A DNA stretch of 30,149 nucleotides from JASBSR01 sp963847575 (GTDB taxonomy: Bacteria > Pseudomonadota > Gammaproteobacteria > SZUA-229). A model generated the notes under the pieces. The model worked only from the letters and a program-made list of their open reading frames with translations. It was not told where the DNA came from and did no database searches. This document shows positions 1 through 8,407 of this stretch, one piece after another (the stretch's first letter is position 1; every line of letters starts with the position of its first letter). The stretch covers positions 1 to 30,149 of the forward strand of contig CAWKAL010000015.1 in assembly GCA_963847575.1 (NCBI GenBank), in the 5' to 3' direction. The position numbers and the translations under genes were made by a program.

Positions 1-1180
1 TGGCCTGGATCGCGATCTCGGCGGTCTCCCGGTCGCGGATCTCGCCGACCAGGATGATGTTGGGCGCCTGGCGCAGCATCGAGCGCAGGATGCGCGCGAA
101 GTCGAGGCCGATCGTGTGGCGGACCTGGCACTGGTTGATGCCGTCGAGGTTGTACTCGACCGGGTCCTCGGCCGTGATGATCTTGACGTCCGGCTCGGTT
201 GAGCTCGCTTCAGCGCGGCGTAGAGCGTCGTCGTCTTGCCCGAGCCGGTCGGGCCCGGTGACGAGGAAGATGCCGTTCGGCCGCTTGATGATCTGCTGGA
301 AGCGCGCGAGTCCTCGCTGTGCGAAGCCGAGCTGCTGCGAGGTCGACCAGGCCGCGACCTCCGGTCGAGGATGCGCATCACGATGGACTCGCCGTGGTCG
401 TCGGCGAGGATGCCGAGACGCGCAGGTCGATCGGCCGCCCGTCGACTCGGACCTCGATGCGACCGTCCTGCGGCATGCGCTTCTCGGCGATGTCCATGCC
501 GGCCATGATCTTGAGGCGGGTGATGAGCGGCAGCGGCCAGGTGCGGCGGCGGCGCCTGGCGACGTTCGTGCAGCACGCCGTCGACGCGGTAGCGGATCCG
601 GAGTCCCCGTCGAAGGGCTCGACGTGGATGTCCGAGGCGCGCTCGCGCACGGCCTCGCGATGACACGCGCGCGACGAGCCGGATGACCGGGGCGTCGTCG
701 TCCTCCTCGCCCTTCTTCTTCTTGCCGGTCGCGGTCTCGGGCTTCTCCTCGGCCTCGACCTTGTCGTAGCGCTTGAAGGCCGCCTTGAGCGTCGGCCTCG
801 GCGGCGACCGCGCAGCGAAAGCGCATGTTGAGCATGAAGCTCAGGTTTTCGAGGTTGAAGGCGAGGAGCGGGTCGGCCATCGCGACGATGACCTCGCCGC
901 CCTGGACCTTGATCGGGATGATGCCGTACTCGCGCGCCAGATTGGCCGGTACGAGCTCGATCACGTCGTCGGCGATCTGTCCCTTCGAGAGATCGACGAA
1001 GGGCAGCTTGGCCTGGCGCGCGAGGGCGCGGGCGAGTTTCTCGTCGTCGAGATAACCCAGCCGGATCAGCGCCTGACCGATCTTGCAGCCGGCCTCGTTC
1101 TGGAGGCGGATCGCGTCGTCGATCTGCTTGTCGTCGATGAAGCCCTGATCCTTGAGGATCTGCCGCCGGATTACCTGCCT
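1..1180 (-). pseudogene. Partial, frameshifted GspE/PilB-type secretion or pilus ATPase (probable foreign sequence)
   Basis: Reading the minus strand across several frames recovers a GspE/PilB-family ATPase, the cytoplasmic hexameric motor of type II secretion or type IV pili. Near 1080-1180 is the N-terminal MshEN-like domain (ILKDQGFIDDKQIDDAIRL, then IGQALIRLGYL). Near 460-650 is the stretch with ASDIHVEPFDG and MPQDGRIEVRVDGRPIDLRV. Near 220-250 is a Walker A GPTGSGKTTTLYAALKR, then EDPVEYNLDG. Near 15-80 are Walker B residues in ILVGEIRDRETAEIAIQA. The C-terminus lies beyond the left edge. No single frame is open throughout, so it carries several indels. Base composition is far more GC-rich than the rest of the window, and the fragment enters a multicopper oxidase gene mid-codon near 1165-1185. 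An assembly chimera is the simplest explanation. The family call is secure; pilus versus secretion role cannot be decided. Confidence 0.8.
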
Positions 1181-1938
1181 GGCCGGTATCGTTGTCGTCA
1201 CGCAAGGGGAAAAAACCTGCCAGGCCAGCGTATACATTAAGCCTGGTGATACCCAGGGCATGATCGTGATACCACATCATGCCTGCGGTGTTATTCCAGT
1301 CAGGTCCGCCGTATTTATACCGCTTGTTGACCCAACGCGGACCGCGCACAGTGTAACCTGGTGAGAAGAAATACTCGGGATTACCATCGGATGGACTGTC
1401 GTTCCTGCCGCCATGGACATGTGGCACCAATGGCACCCCGTCTAGTGCGATGCTGTTCTGCTCGTAACCGTGCAACGAGTATGCCCAGTGCAGGCTGGAA
1501 TCGACCGGCAGAAGATGTGGTAACGGGCCACCGGCGTCGTCGGTCAGTTTGTTCTGCCATGTAATCTCGAGTGGTTTATCTTTAACGTGTCGCTCTATCG
1601 TGCGACCTGGCCAGGTTACACCGCCACCATTTTCACCATATCCCCAGACAGTTGTTGGCAAAGCTGTGCCATTCATATCGACCAGCCCGGTCATCTGTAC
1701 CGTTTGATTTGCAATAATCCTGAGCTTATTGTTTTTCGGTACATATTTGAAAGCCTGCTGACAGGGCATTGGGGGCAAGGTTAGTAAAGAGCGGTTGTAC
1801 TGCAGGATCAGATAATCCGGCTGCGGCTATCGCTGCGTGTGCAGTGTGAGTTTTTAGTAGTGATGCAGGAATAGCTGCGGTAAATCCGGCAGCCATTGCT
1901 GCCTTGACACTGAGTGTCAGGAAGTCTCGACGTTTCAT
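1180..1938 (-). pseudogene. Multicopper oxidase (CotA/bilirubin-oxidase-like), truncated and frameshifted
   Basis: The start is the ATG at 1936-1938, preceded by GGAG eight bases upstream. It opens with MKRRDFLTLSVKAAMAAGF, a twin-arginine (Tat) signal ending near THTAHA, so the product should be exported folded to the periplasm. The first frame stops at 1726, but the next frame takes over within the GGCTTTCAAA stretch near 1765 (…LAPNALSAGF then KYVPKNNKLRII…), a one-base shift. The second part carries copper-ligand motifs of multicopper oxidases: HVHGG and WYHDHALGITRLNVYAGLAGFF, closest in pattern to CotA/bilirubin oxidases, which oxidise phenolics or metals and reduce O2 to water. The type 1 copper site and remaining domains are missing because the sequence runs into the GC-rich ATPase fragment near 1180. 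About 250 of an expected ~500 residues are present. The gene was probably intact in the genome. Confidence 0.85.
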
Positions 1939-2485
1939 GTTGTATTCTCCGTTTTTGTAGCATTTGAGGTATTGCATGAATGCGCTAACCAGGTAAAGAC
2001 ACCCAGGTGTTTCATATTCTGAGCTTCAGAATATTTTTTGAGCTCATAAAATTCGACACGCATTAACGACATCAGTCGAGATGAATGCACATGTTATGCC
2101 AGTGCTGCGTTCTCTTTTAAAAACAGAGTGCTTACAAAGTATTTATATATAGGAATAAAATTATATGACTGACAACTTGTCCGTGTTTTATAGAAAGTGG
2201 TGTCAGAATGGCATTAGAATTCATGACATAACCGACATGTAGGAAGATGTTTCTTTGTGCTGTTGTATAAAAACATGGTTGAATTGCGACAGGGATAAGT
2301 CCGGCTTAACTATTGACGTCATCAATAATAAAATTCAGGTTGTCAGCCGGTGTGCAAACAAAACCGCTGAATTTATACTGTGATCGAGTGAAGATATATC
2401 CTAACGATCTATGGATGCTTGTGCTGGCTGAATCGAGTGCGTCTATAAGTCGTGAGTGAAGATGTCATAGTTGTAGTGAGTTCGA
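1939..2485. other. AT-rich intergenic region
   Basis: No credible coding sequence was found on either strand. It must hold the promoter of the minus-strand multicopper oxidase. It contains the inverted repeat at 2014-2034 and a short TATTGA/TCAATA dyad at 2311-2327 that cannot be assigned. No tRNA-like or CRISPR-like structure was seen. Confidence 0.6.
2014..2034. promoter_or_regulatory. Perfect 9-bp inverted repeat upstream of the multicopper oxidase
   Basis: Arms ATATTCTGA and TCAGAATAT flank a 3-base centre. The site lies 76-96 bases upstream of the oxidase start codon, a plausible position for a dimeric regulator's operator. On the plus strand it is followed by six Ts, so a weak terminator-like hairpin is an alternative reading. 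No regulator family is assigned. Confidence 0.35.
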
Positions 2486-3715
2486 CTAATGAAAAAACCA
2501 GAAGCCTGCGAGTATCGCCGCGGTGATACCGGCAACATCCGCGAGCAATGCACATGCTATGGCATGGCGCACATGTTTAATGCCGACGCTGCCGAAATAC
2601 ACCGCCAGTACATAAAACGTGGTTTCGGTGCTGCCCTGCATGATGGCCGACACCGTGGCAGCGAATGAATCCACGCCAAAGTTGTTCATGGTTTCCAGCA
2701 TCATCGCACGCGCGCCACTGCCGCTGAGTGGTTTCATCAACGCGGTGGGCAATGCCTGGATGAAGTCAGTGTTAACACCGAGTGCTGAAAATAATGCGTC
2801 CAGTCCCCAGACGATGCCATCGAGTACACCACTGGCGCGCAGCAAACCAATCGCCACCAGCATGGCGACCAGGTAGGGAATAAGTTTTATTGCAACATCA
2901 AATCCCTGTTTTGCGCCATCGATAAAATCATCGTAGATATTATTCTTTTTAAACCAGCCCCAGCCGAGAAACAGCATGATCAGGCTGAATAACACCAGGT
3001 TGCCGAGCAGGGATGAACTGCGTGACATTTCATCGGCCGGCTGGCTGAGTAACCAGCTCGCCAGCGCCGCCATAAGCACGGCAAAGCCGAGGACATAACC
3101 CAGTACCACGCGATTGAGTAAATTAATTTTTTGCACCCATGCCACCGCGAGCAGGCCGGTGAGTGTAGAGGCAGTCGTCGCAAGCAGTATCGGGATAAAA
3201 ACAGCAGTGGGGTCGGCAGCGCCCTGTTGCGCGCGGTACATAAATATCGTGACCGGCAATAAAGTCACCGATGATGTGTTGAGTACCAGGAACAGGATCT
3301 GCGCATTGCTGGCGGTATCAGAATTGTTATTCAGGCCCTGCAAATCCTGCATGGCTTTCAGCCCCATCGGGGTGGCGGCGTTATCCAGCCCGAGCATGTT
3401 GGCGGCGATGTTCATGGTCATGCTGCCGTGTGCGGCATGGCCGCGCGGCACACCGGGCATGAGTTTGAGAAACAGCGGTTCGAGCGCGCGTGACAGGAGT
3501 TTGATCAGCCCGGCGTGCTCGGCAATTTTGAACAGCCCCAGCCATAAACACAGCACGCCGATTAAACCAATCGCGACTTCGACACTGAGTGCCGCCATGT
3601 CGAATGTGGATTGCATCAGCTGGCTGAATATTTCTGCATTGCCCAGTGCCAGCCACTGGTAAAGCGCGGCAATAAATGCGGCAGCAAAAAAGCCGAACCA
3701 GATATGTACCAGCAA
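2486..3715 (-). CDS. SpmA-SpmB-type nucleoside-recognition (Gate) domain membrane protein
   Basis: A polytopic membrane protein of about 409 residues in which SpmA-like and SpmB-like halves are joined in one chain, as in many proteobacterial homologues of the Bacillus spore-maturation proteins. Family hallmarks include PRGHAAHGSMTMNIAANMLGLDNAATPMGLKAM and LNTSSVTLLPVTIFMYR in the first half, and GAKQGFDVAIKLIPYLVAMLVAIGLLRASG plus KPLSGSGARAMMLE and MQGSTETTFYVLAVYFGSVGIKH in the second. The open frame extends upstream to 3826 but that part is not protein-like. The chosen start is a TTG at 3713-3715 with GGAG seven bases upstream, immediately followed by the first membrane helix. The transported substrate is unknown for this family. 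It lies downstream of the PEP-CTERM gene, separated by a terminator. Confidence 0.85.
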   Translation of the reverse strand: MLVHIWFGFFAAAFIAALYQWLALGNAEIFSQLMQSTFDMAALSVEVAIGLIGVLCLWLGLFKIAEHAGLIKLLSRALEPLFLKLMPGVPRGHAAHGSMTMNIAANMLGLDNAATPMGLKAMQDLQGLNNNSDTASNAQILFLVLNTSSVTLLPVTIFMYRAQQGAADPTAVFIPILLATTASTLTGLLAVAWVQKINLLNRVVLGYVLGFAVLMAALASWLLSQPADEMSRSSSLLGNLVLFSLIMLFLGWGWFKKNNIYDDFIDGAKQGFDVAIKLIPYLVAMLVAIGLLRASGVLDGIVWGLDALFSALGVNTDFIQALPTALMKPLSGSGARAMMLETMNNFGVDSFAATVSAIMQGSTETTFYVLAVYFGSVGIKHVRHAIACALLADVAGITAAILAGFWFFH

Positions 3716-3722
3716 GTTATGT

Positions 3723-3726
3723 CTCC
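3723..3726 (-). promoter_or_regulatory. Ribosome binding site supporting a TTG start
   Basis: GGAG on the minus strand ends seven bases before the TTG at 3713-3715. There is no ATG or GTG in frame at a sensible position before the first helix, so this site decides the start of the SpmAB-type protein. Confidence 0.6.
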
Positions 3727-3810
3727 ATCGGCCGTGCAGTGTGCGGCTAGCTTGTCGTGGATGAAGGGGTTTAGCAAGTGTGATGCGAAGTGCCACACTA
3801 AAATTCCGGA

Positions 3811-3848
3811 CGAAAAAAAACGGCAACCGAGGTTGCCGTTTTTTTTCT
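3811..3848 (-). terminator. Rho-independent terminator after the PEP-CTERM gene
   Basis: Stem CGGCAAC/GTTGCCG with a 4-base loop (3821-3838) is flanked by A8 on one side and T8 on the other, so it works on either strand. It lies 17 bases beyond the stop codon of the minus-strand PEP-CTERM gene and should separate it from the SpmAB-type gene. Confidence 0.85.
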
Positions 3849-3864
3849 GAATCGAATTACCGGA

Positions 3865-4585
3865 TCAGGCTTTGCGTCTGCGTGCTACGCCGACCAGGCC
3901 AATCAGGCCAGAACCAAACAGCCAGACTGCAGCAGGTACCGGTACCGGTGTCACGGTGAACAACCAGTCGCTTGCGTAGATGTGTGTGCAATCGACTCTA
4001 TTACAGTCCTGGCCATGGTTCAACCAGCCCCAGCCGGAGATACCGTCGAAACCGCGGTGACCAGCACCGCCCTTGTCACCCAGCTGGAATGACAGGCCTG
4101 TCACCAAATCATCGTCAGACTGATCTTCGAGTGAGAATGAGCCGAGCGAGCTGCTGAGAGTGCCAAAATTCATGTTATCAGCATTCACCAGCAGGTCGTC
4201 TTCGCCACCGTTGGCTACCGAGCTGATACCCATGTTGTATTCAAAATAGATGTCCCATACCGCGGTGGTGCCGGCAACGTAGGCGCCGCCGGGTGTAGTA
4301 CCGTCATCCTCGCCACCAAACGCCTGGCCATCGATCACAATGCTCGAGCCGTCCCAGGTCAGGGTCATGTTACTCAGCGCGTTGTCAAAATCGAAGGTGT
4401 ATTCTTCGTTCGTATCACCGGTACGCAGGCCGTCGAGGCGCAGGCCATACAGCGGCGGTGCTTCGCTGCCGTCCGGGTGGTTGTGCATGGAATAGGTGCC
4501 AATCGCTATCGCGCTGGTCTGTGATGAGAACAGCATGCTGACTGCAGACAACGCAAGGCATGACAATAGATGAAGTGTGTTTCAT
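3865..4585 (-). CDS. PEP-CTERM sorting-domain exported protein
   Basis: A secreted protein ending in VPVPAAVWLFGSGLIGLVGV followed by ARRRKA, the C-terminal signal (motif, hydrophobic helix, basic tail) recognised by exosortases in Gram-negative bacteria that make exopolysaccharide. The body (about 200 residues, rich in Asp, Gly and Asn) has no recognised domain. The in-frame start available is a TTG at 4566, giving a signal sequence with no basic residues. An ATG at 4583-4585 one frame away reads MKHTSS and would complete a normal signal peptide (MKHTSS + LSCLALSAVSMLFSSQTSA). A one-base shift near 4566-4570 is therefore likely and the annotated span includes that ATG. No exosortase is in the window. 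Confidence 0.8.
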
Positions 4586-5082
4586 GGCATTTAGTCCAAA
4601 AGTAATTAACAGGAACAGATACCCTGAAATGGAGCAATAATCAGGCCATTAATAATTATTTATTTAATATCAGATGGTTATATAGTTTGCCAGACAGCTT
4701 GAGGCGCTGACTGTAAATAATATCGACAGAAATACGGGGATGATTTTTAATTTCAACGGGTGTTTTTACCTGAATGATTCCATTCAATTGTAACGCTAAA
4801 TCTCTAACCACTTAATTTTATTAGTATTAACCGTTAAGTCAGGTGGCCGGCGCAGTGCTGCTTGTGCACGCTTGTCTGCTGGTGTGTGTAAAAAATTCTG
4901 ACGGTTAAATGTAAGCTGAAACTTTGCCGGCTTGCGCGCGCTGTATACACACGAAGTTTGTGCGCGACTCACTTATATGCGATTCTTCCCACTCGTTCGA
5001 GCTTGTAGTCCGCGTTGACTGATTTAACCAGTCGCAAATGATCTCCGGCTGAATATTCTAATAATAAGGACGTCTTCTACAA
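4586..5082. other. Divergent intergenic region upstream of the electron-transfer operon
   Basis: About 500 bases, AT-rich in the half nearer the PEP-CTERM gene, with no supported gene. It should hold the promoters for the minus-strand PEP-CTERM gene and the plus-strand operon beginning at 5083. An AGGA 12 bases before the ATG at 5083 is a loosely spaced ribosome binding site. A weak dyad (GACTG, 7 bases, CAGTC, about 5017-5033) lies about 50 bases upstream of the start, but no regulator can be named. Confidence 0.5.
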
Positions 5083-7494
5083 ATGAGTCGCACCGAATAC
5101 CGAATAGCCATTATCGGTTCCGGGCCTGGTGGTTTGAGTGCCGCCGCCCGCGCCGCCGAGCTCGGTGTCAGCCATATTCTGCTCGAAGCCGAACCGCATA
5201 TTTCGAATACCATTTTCCGCTACCAGAAAGGCAAGCACGTAATGGACGAGCCGCGCGTGCTGCCGCTGCGCAGTCCGATCGTATTCGGCTCGGGCAAGCG
5301 CGAGGAAGTGCTGCAACTCTGGCAACAGGGCATCGACAAGCTCGGTGTCAACATCAGGACAAAATCTGAAGTCACCGCTATCAACGGCAAGGCAGGCGCG
5401 TTCGAAATCAGTCTGAAACAGGGTGAAACGATTCGGGCAGAGCGTATTGTGCTGGGCGTCGGCGTGCAGGGCAATCCGCGCATGCTCGGCATACCCGGTG
5501 AAGTTGCGCCGCTGGTGCAATACACGCTGGACGACCCGGACGAATACGAAGACGAACATATTATTGTGATCGGTGGCGGTGATGCCGGTATCGAAAATGC
5601 ACTCGCGCTGTGCAATCACAACACGGTATACATGATTAATCGCGACACGGAATTTACCCGCGCCAAGGAAGCCAACAACGCCGCGATACTGAATAAAATT
5701 GAAAAAGGCGATATCGAGTGTTTTTACAAAGCCAACTCGGTGCGCATCGAAACCCTGGCCGAAGACGCGCCGCAAAAAGCCATGCTGGTACTCGACACGC
5801 CGGACGGCGAAGCCGCGGTGCCATTCGACCGCATTATCGCGCGCCTCGGTGCGATCCCGCCGCGCAAGTTTATCGAATCCTGTGGCATCCAGTTTCCGAG
5901 TACTGACATGGGCGCAGTGCCCGAGCTTTCCGACCAGTACGAAACCAATGTGAAAGGCATTTATGTTATAGGAGCGCTGGGCGGATACCCGTTGATCAAG
6001 CAGTGCATGAACCAGGGGTACGAAGTTGTCGAGTATATCCAGGGCAACAACGTCGAGCCCGCCGATGAGCCCTTGCTAAAGGCAAAGTTCGAGGGTATTC
6101 CCGGCAAACCAACTGTCAACAAGGCGCTGCGTTCCATTCAGAAAATCGTGCCGCTGCTGTCGGGCCTCACCGTGTTGCAGTTGCGCGAGTTTTTCATCGA
6201 CAGCGATATACGCATACCGGCGGCGGGTGAATACATATTCCGCAAGAATGATTACACCAATACTTTCTTCTGTATTGTTACCGGTGAAGTACTGATCGAG
6301 ATTGATGAAGACGATCCGGACAAGACCGTGTCGCTTAAATCGGGGCAGTTCTTTGGTGAAATGAGTTTATTGTCCGGGCGCAGGCGCTCGGCCACGATTC
6401 GCGCCGGTGAAAAATGCATCCTGATTGAAACACCGCGTCGGCTGATGAACAAGATTATTAACTCGGTCGAATCGGTCAAGCGTACTATTGACGAAGCCTT
6501 TATTGTGCGCACCCTGCAAACCCGTTTCGCCAACACCACGCCGACAAAAAGCCTGGTGGAAGTCGCGCGCAAGGCAAAGCTGCGCACCTATCGTTCCGGC
6601 GATGTATTATTCAACGAAGGCGATGAGGCTGAAAGTTTTCATGTCATTCGTCGCGGCTCGGTAACGATTTCACGCCAGCTGGGCGAGCACGAAGTGGTGA
6701 TGTCGTATTTGCCGGCGGGAAACTACGTCGGTGAAATGGGCATCATGGGCAAGAGCCGCCGCACCGCGACCGTGCGTGCGGCGACTGCGACCGAAACCAT
6801 CGAGCTGGGCGCGGACGAGTTTCGTTACCTGCTGGACCAGGATGAAGAACTGCGCCGCACCGTCGAAAAAGAATACAAGCAGCGCGTTTCCCGAAACCTG
6901 CAGATGCAGCAGACCGGCGGAAACAGCATTATTTCCTTCCTCGTCAGCCAGGGTGTTGGTGAAGCCACCGATGTATTGCTGATTGACGAATCGCTGTGCG
7001 TGCGCTGTGACAATTGTGAAAAAGCCTGCGCCGAAACTCACGACGGTACTTCGCGCCTCGACCGTGAAGCCGGGCCCACCTACGCATCTATCCATGTACC
7101 GACTTCATGTCGTCACTGCGAACACCCGCATTGCATGAAAGACTGTCCGCCGGATGCAATCAAGCGCGCGCCCGACGGTGAAGTGTATGTCGCAGACAAT
7201 TGCATCGGCTGTGGCAACTGCCAGCGCAACTGTCCGTACGGTGTTATCCAGATGGCGGTGAAGCCACCGAAAAAACCGGGACTGTTCACCTGGCTGCTGT
7301 TTGGTGCCGGTCCGGGCCCGGGGCAGGTGCCTAAGGACTATGGAAAAGCAGATGCAGAAGCGATCAAGAAAGCGGTGAAGTGCGATATGTGCAAGGACCT
7401 CGCAGGCGGTGCGGCCTGTGTGCGTGCTTGTCCCACCGGCGCGGCGATTCGCATCAAGCCTGATCAGCTTGCTGATTACGCGGGGCAGGCGTAA
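5083..7494 (+). CDS. FAD/NAD(P) oxidoreductase with two cyclic-nucleotide-binding domains and four [4Fe-4S] clusters
   Basis: An 803-residue cytoplasmic protein with no signal peptide. Residues 1-330 form a thioredoxin-reductase-like flavoprotein: FAD motif GSGPGG (12-17) and NAD(P)-site GGGDAGIE (164-171), lacking the CxxC redox pair of true thioredoxin reductases. Residues ~355-475 and ~485-600 are two cNMP-binding (CAP_ED) domains, with phosphate-binding cassettes FFGEMSLLSGRRRSATI (423-439) and YVGEMGIMGKSRRTATV (548-564). Both keep the Arg-Ser/Thr-Ala core, so ligand binding is plausible. Residues ~635-790 resemble DmsB/NrfC-type ferredoxins with 16 cysteines in four motifs: CVRCDNCEKAC, CRHCEHPHCMKDCP, CIGCGNCQRNCP and CDMC…CVRAC. 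It is first in the operon, two bases before the heme-b-type membrane gene. Likely role (inferred): NAD(P)H-flavin-FeS electron exchange with that membrane partner, controlled by cyclic nucleotides. Confidence 0.88.
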   Translation: MSRTEYRIAIIGSGPGGLSAAARAAELGVSHILLEAEPHISNTIFRYQKGKHVMDEPRVLPLRSPIVFGSGKREEVLQLWQQGIDKLGVNIRTKSEVTAINGKAGAFEISLKQGETIRAERIVLGVGVQGNPRMLGIPGEVAPLVQYTLDDPDEYEDEHIIVIGGGDAGIENALALCNHNTVYMINRDTEFTRAKEANNAAILNKIEKGDIECFYKANSVRIETLAEDAPQKAMLVLDTPDGEAAVPFDRIIARLGAIPPRKFIESCGIQFPSTDMGAVPELSDQYETNVKGIYVIGALGGYPLIKQCMNQGYEVVEYIQGNNVEPADEPLLKAKFEGIPGKPTVNKALRSIQKIVPLLSGLTVLQLREFFIDSDIRIPAAGEYIFRKNDYTNTFFCIVTGEVLIEIDEDDPDKTVSLKSGQFFGEMSLLSGRRRSATIRAGEKCILIETPRRLMNKIINSVESVKRTIDEAFIVRTLQTRFANTTPTKSLVEVARKAKLRTYRSGDVLFNEGDEAESFHVIRRGSVTISRQLGEHEVVMSYLPAGNYVGEMGIMGKSRRTATVRAATATETIELGADEFRYLLDQDEELRRTVEKEYKQRVSRNLQMQQTGGNSIISFLVSQGVGEATDVLLIDESLCVRCDNCEKACAETHDGTSRLDREAGPTYASIHVPTSCRHCEHPHCMKDCPPDAIKRAPDGEVYVADNCIGCGNCQRNCPYGVIQMAVKPPKKPGLFTWLLFGAGPGPGQVPKDYGKADAEAIKKAVKCDMCKDLAGGAACVRACPTGAAIRIKPDQLADYAGQA

Positions 7495-7496
7495 GT

Positions 7497-8393
7497 ATGG
7501 CGATGCACCAGTCGATTCTTAGTTATCGCGGTTCACGCTATTTCTGGTGGGCGCTATTGTTATGTGTTGGCGCGATCCTGGCGTACGCGATTGATAATCC
7601 GACCATGCCGCCGAACGGCGGCACCTGGCTGGGGTACACGCTGGGCACTATTTCTGCATTGCTGATCTTGTTATTAATGTGGTTCGGGATTCGCAAACGG
7701 CGCTACCGTTCGCGCGTGGGTACCGTGGTTGGCTGGTTGTCAGCGCACGTGTACCTCGGCCTTGCGCTGATTGTGCTGGCAACCCTGCACACCGGTTTCC
7801 AGTTTGGCTGGAACATACACACGCTGGCCTACGCGCTGATGATGCTGGTTATTATTAGCGGTATTTACGGCGTGTATTGTTATAGCCATTTCCCCACGTT
7901 GATGACGGACAACAGCGGTGAATCCGCGCCCGACTCCTTATTAAGACAAATCCAGGATATCGATCGACAGGCGCTCACGCTTGCCAGTGAAATCAGTGAT
8001 GAAACCCACGAGCGCGTGCTTAAAAGTATTCGGCGCACACGCCTGGGTGGTGGCGTGCTCAAGATATTATTCGGCAAAAAGAAAAACCCCGACTTGCAGG
8101 GCCTGGTACAGGAAGCCAGGTTCGAACAACAAAAAATGAAATCACGTGACGTCGACAGTACCATGGCGTTTATGGCCAGCCGCATCGCCAACGAGCGCGA
8201 AGACAGCAGTGAAATGCTGCGCCAGCTCACCGACCTGCTGCTTGGTCAGAAAGAGCGCCTGCTCGAACAACTGCGGCGTGACATGCAGTTAAAAGCCTAT
8301 CTCGATTTATGGCTGTACATTCACGTGCCTATGTCATTCGCGTTGCTCGCGGCTTTGACGGCGCACATTGTTTCCGTGTTTTTTTACTGGTGA
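7497..8393 (+). CDS. Di-heme cytochrome b-type membrane protein with a cytoplasmic coiled-coil insert
   Basis: A 298-residue protein with hydrophobic helices at about 15-32, 44-63, 78-98, 107-128 and 271-296. Histidines H84 and H98 in one helix and H276 and H290 in the last are each spaced 14 apart, the layout used by four-helix b-type cytochromes to hold two hemes. Heme binding is inferred from this spacing alone. Between helices four and five lies a charged, helix-forming stretch (~140-268, for example SSEMLRQLTDLLLGQKERLLEQLRR) likely to be a coiled coil on the cytoplasmic side. The start ATG follows the previous stop by two bases, with a second ATG two codons later. In context it is the obvious quinone- or membrane-level link between the cytoplasmic FeS flavoprotein and the decaheme protein downstream. 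Family name not recognised. Confidence 0.78.
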   Translation: MAMHQSILSYRGSRYFWWALLLCVGAILAYAIDNPTMPPNGGTWLGYTLGTISALLILLLMWFGIRKRRYRSRVGTVVGWLSAHVYLGLALIVLATLHTGFQFGWNIHTLAYALMMLVIISGIYGVYCYSHFPTLMTDNSGESAPDSLLRQIQDIDRQALTLASEISDETHERVLKSIRRTRLGGGVLKILFGKKKNPDLQGLVQEARFEQQKMKSRDVDSTMAFMASRIANEREDSSEMLRQLTDLLLGQKERLLEQLRRDMQLKAYLDLWLYIHVPMSFALLAALTAHIVSVFFYW

Positions 8394-8407
8394 GCATCAT
8401 ATAACCC

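Noticed and set aside
54..686. 210-residue Arg/Ser-rich plus-strand frame near the left edge
   Set aside because: Low-complexity GC-driven frame opposite clear GspE/PilB motifs on the minus strand.
378..1778. Apparent 466-residue single protein joining copper oxidase and ATPase sequence
   Set aside because: The second half is mostly out-of-frame Arg-rich translation of the ATPase gene, so it is a product of the join and not a real fusion protein.
2311..2327. TATTGA-CGTCA-TCAATA dyad containing TGACGTCA, considered as an FNR or CRP site
   Set aside because: Half-site spacing does not match FNR (N4) or CRP, and it lies far from any start codon.
4810..4839. ACTTAA…TTAAGT inverted pair upstream of the electron-transfer operon
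   Set aside because: Six-base AT-rich arms separated by 18 bases are expected by chance in such a region.
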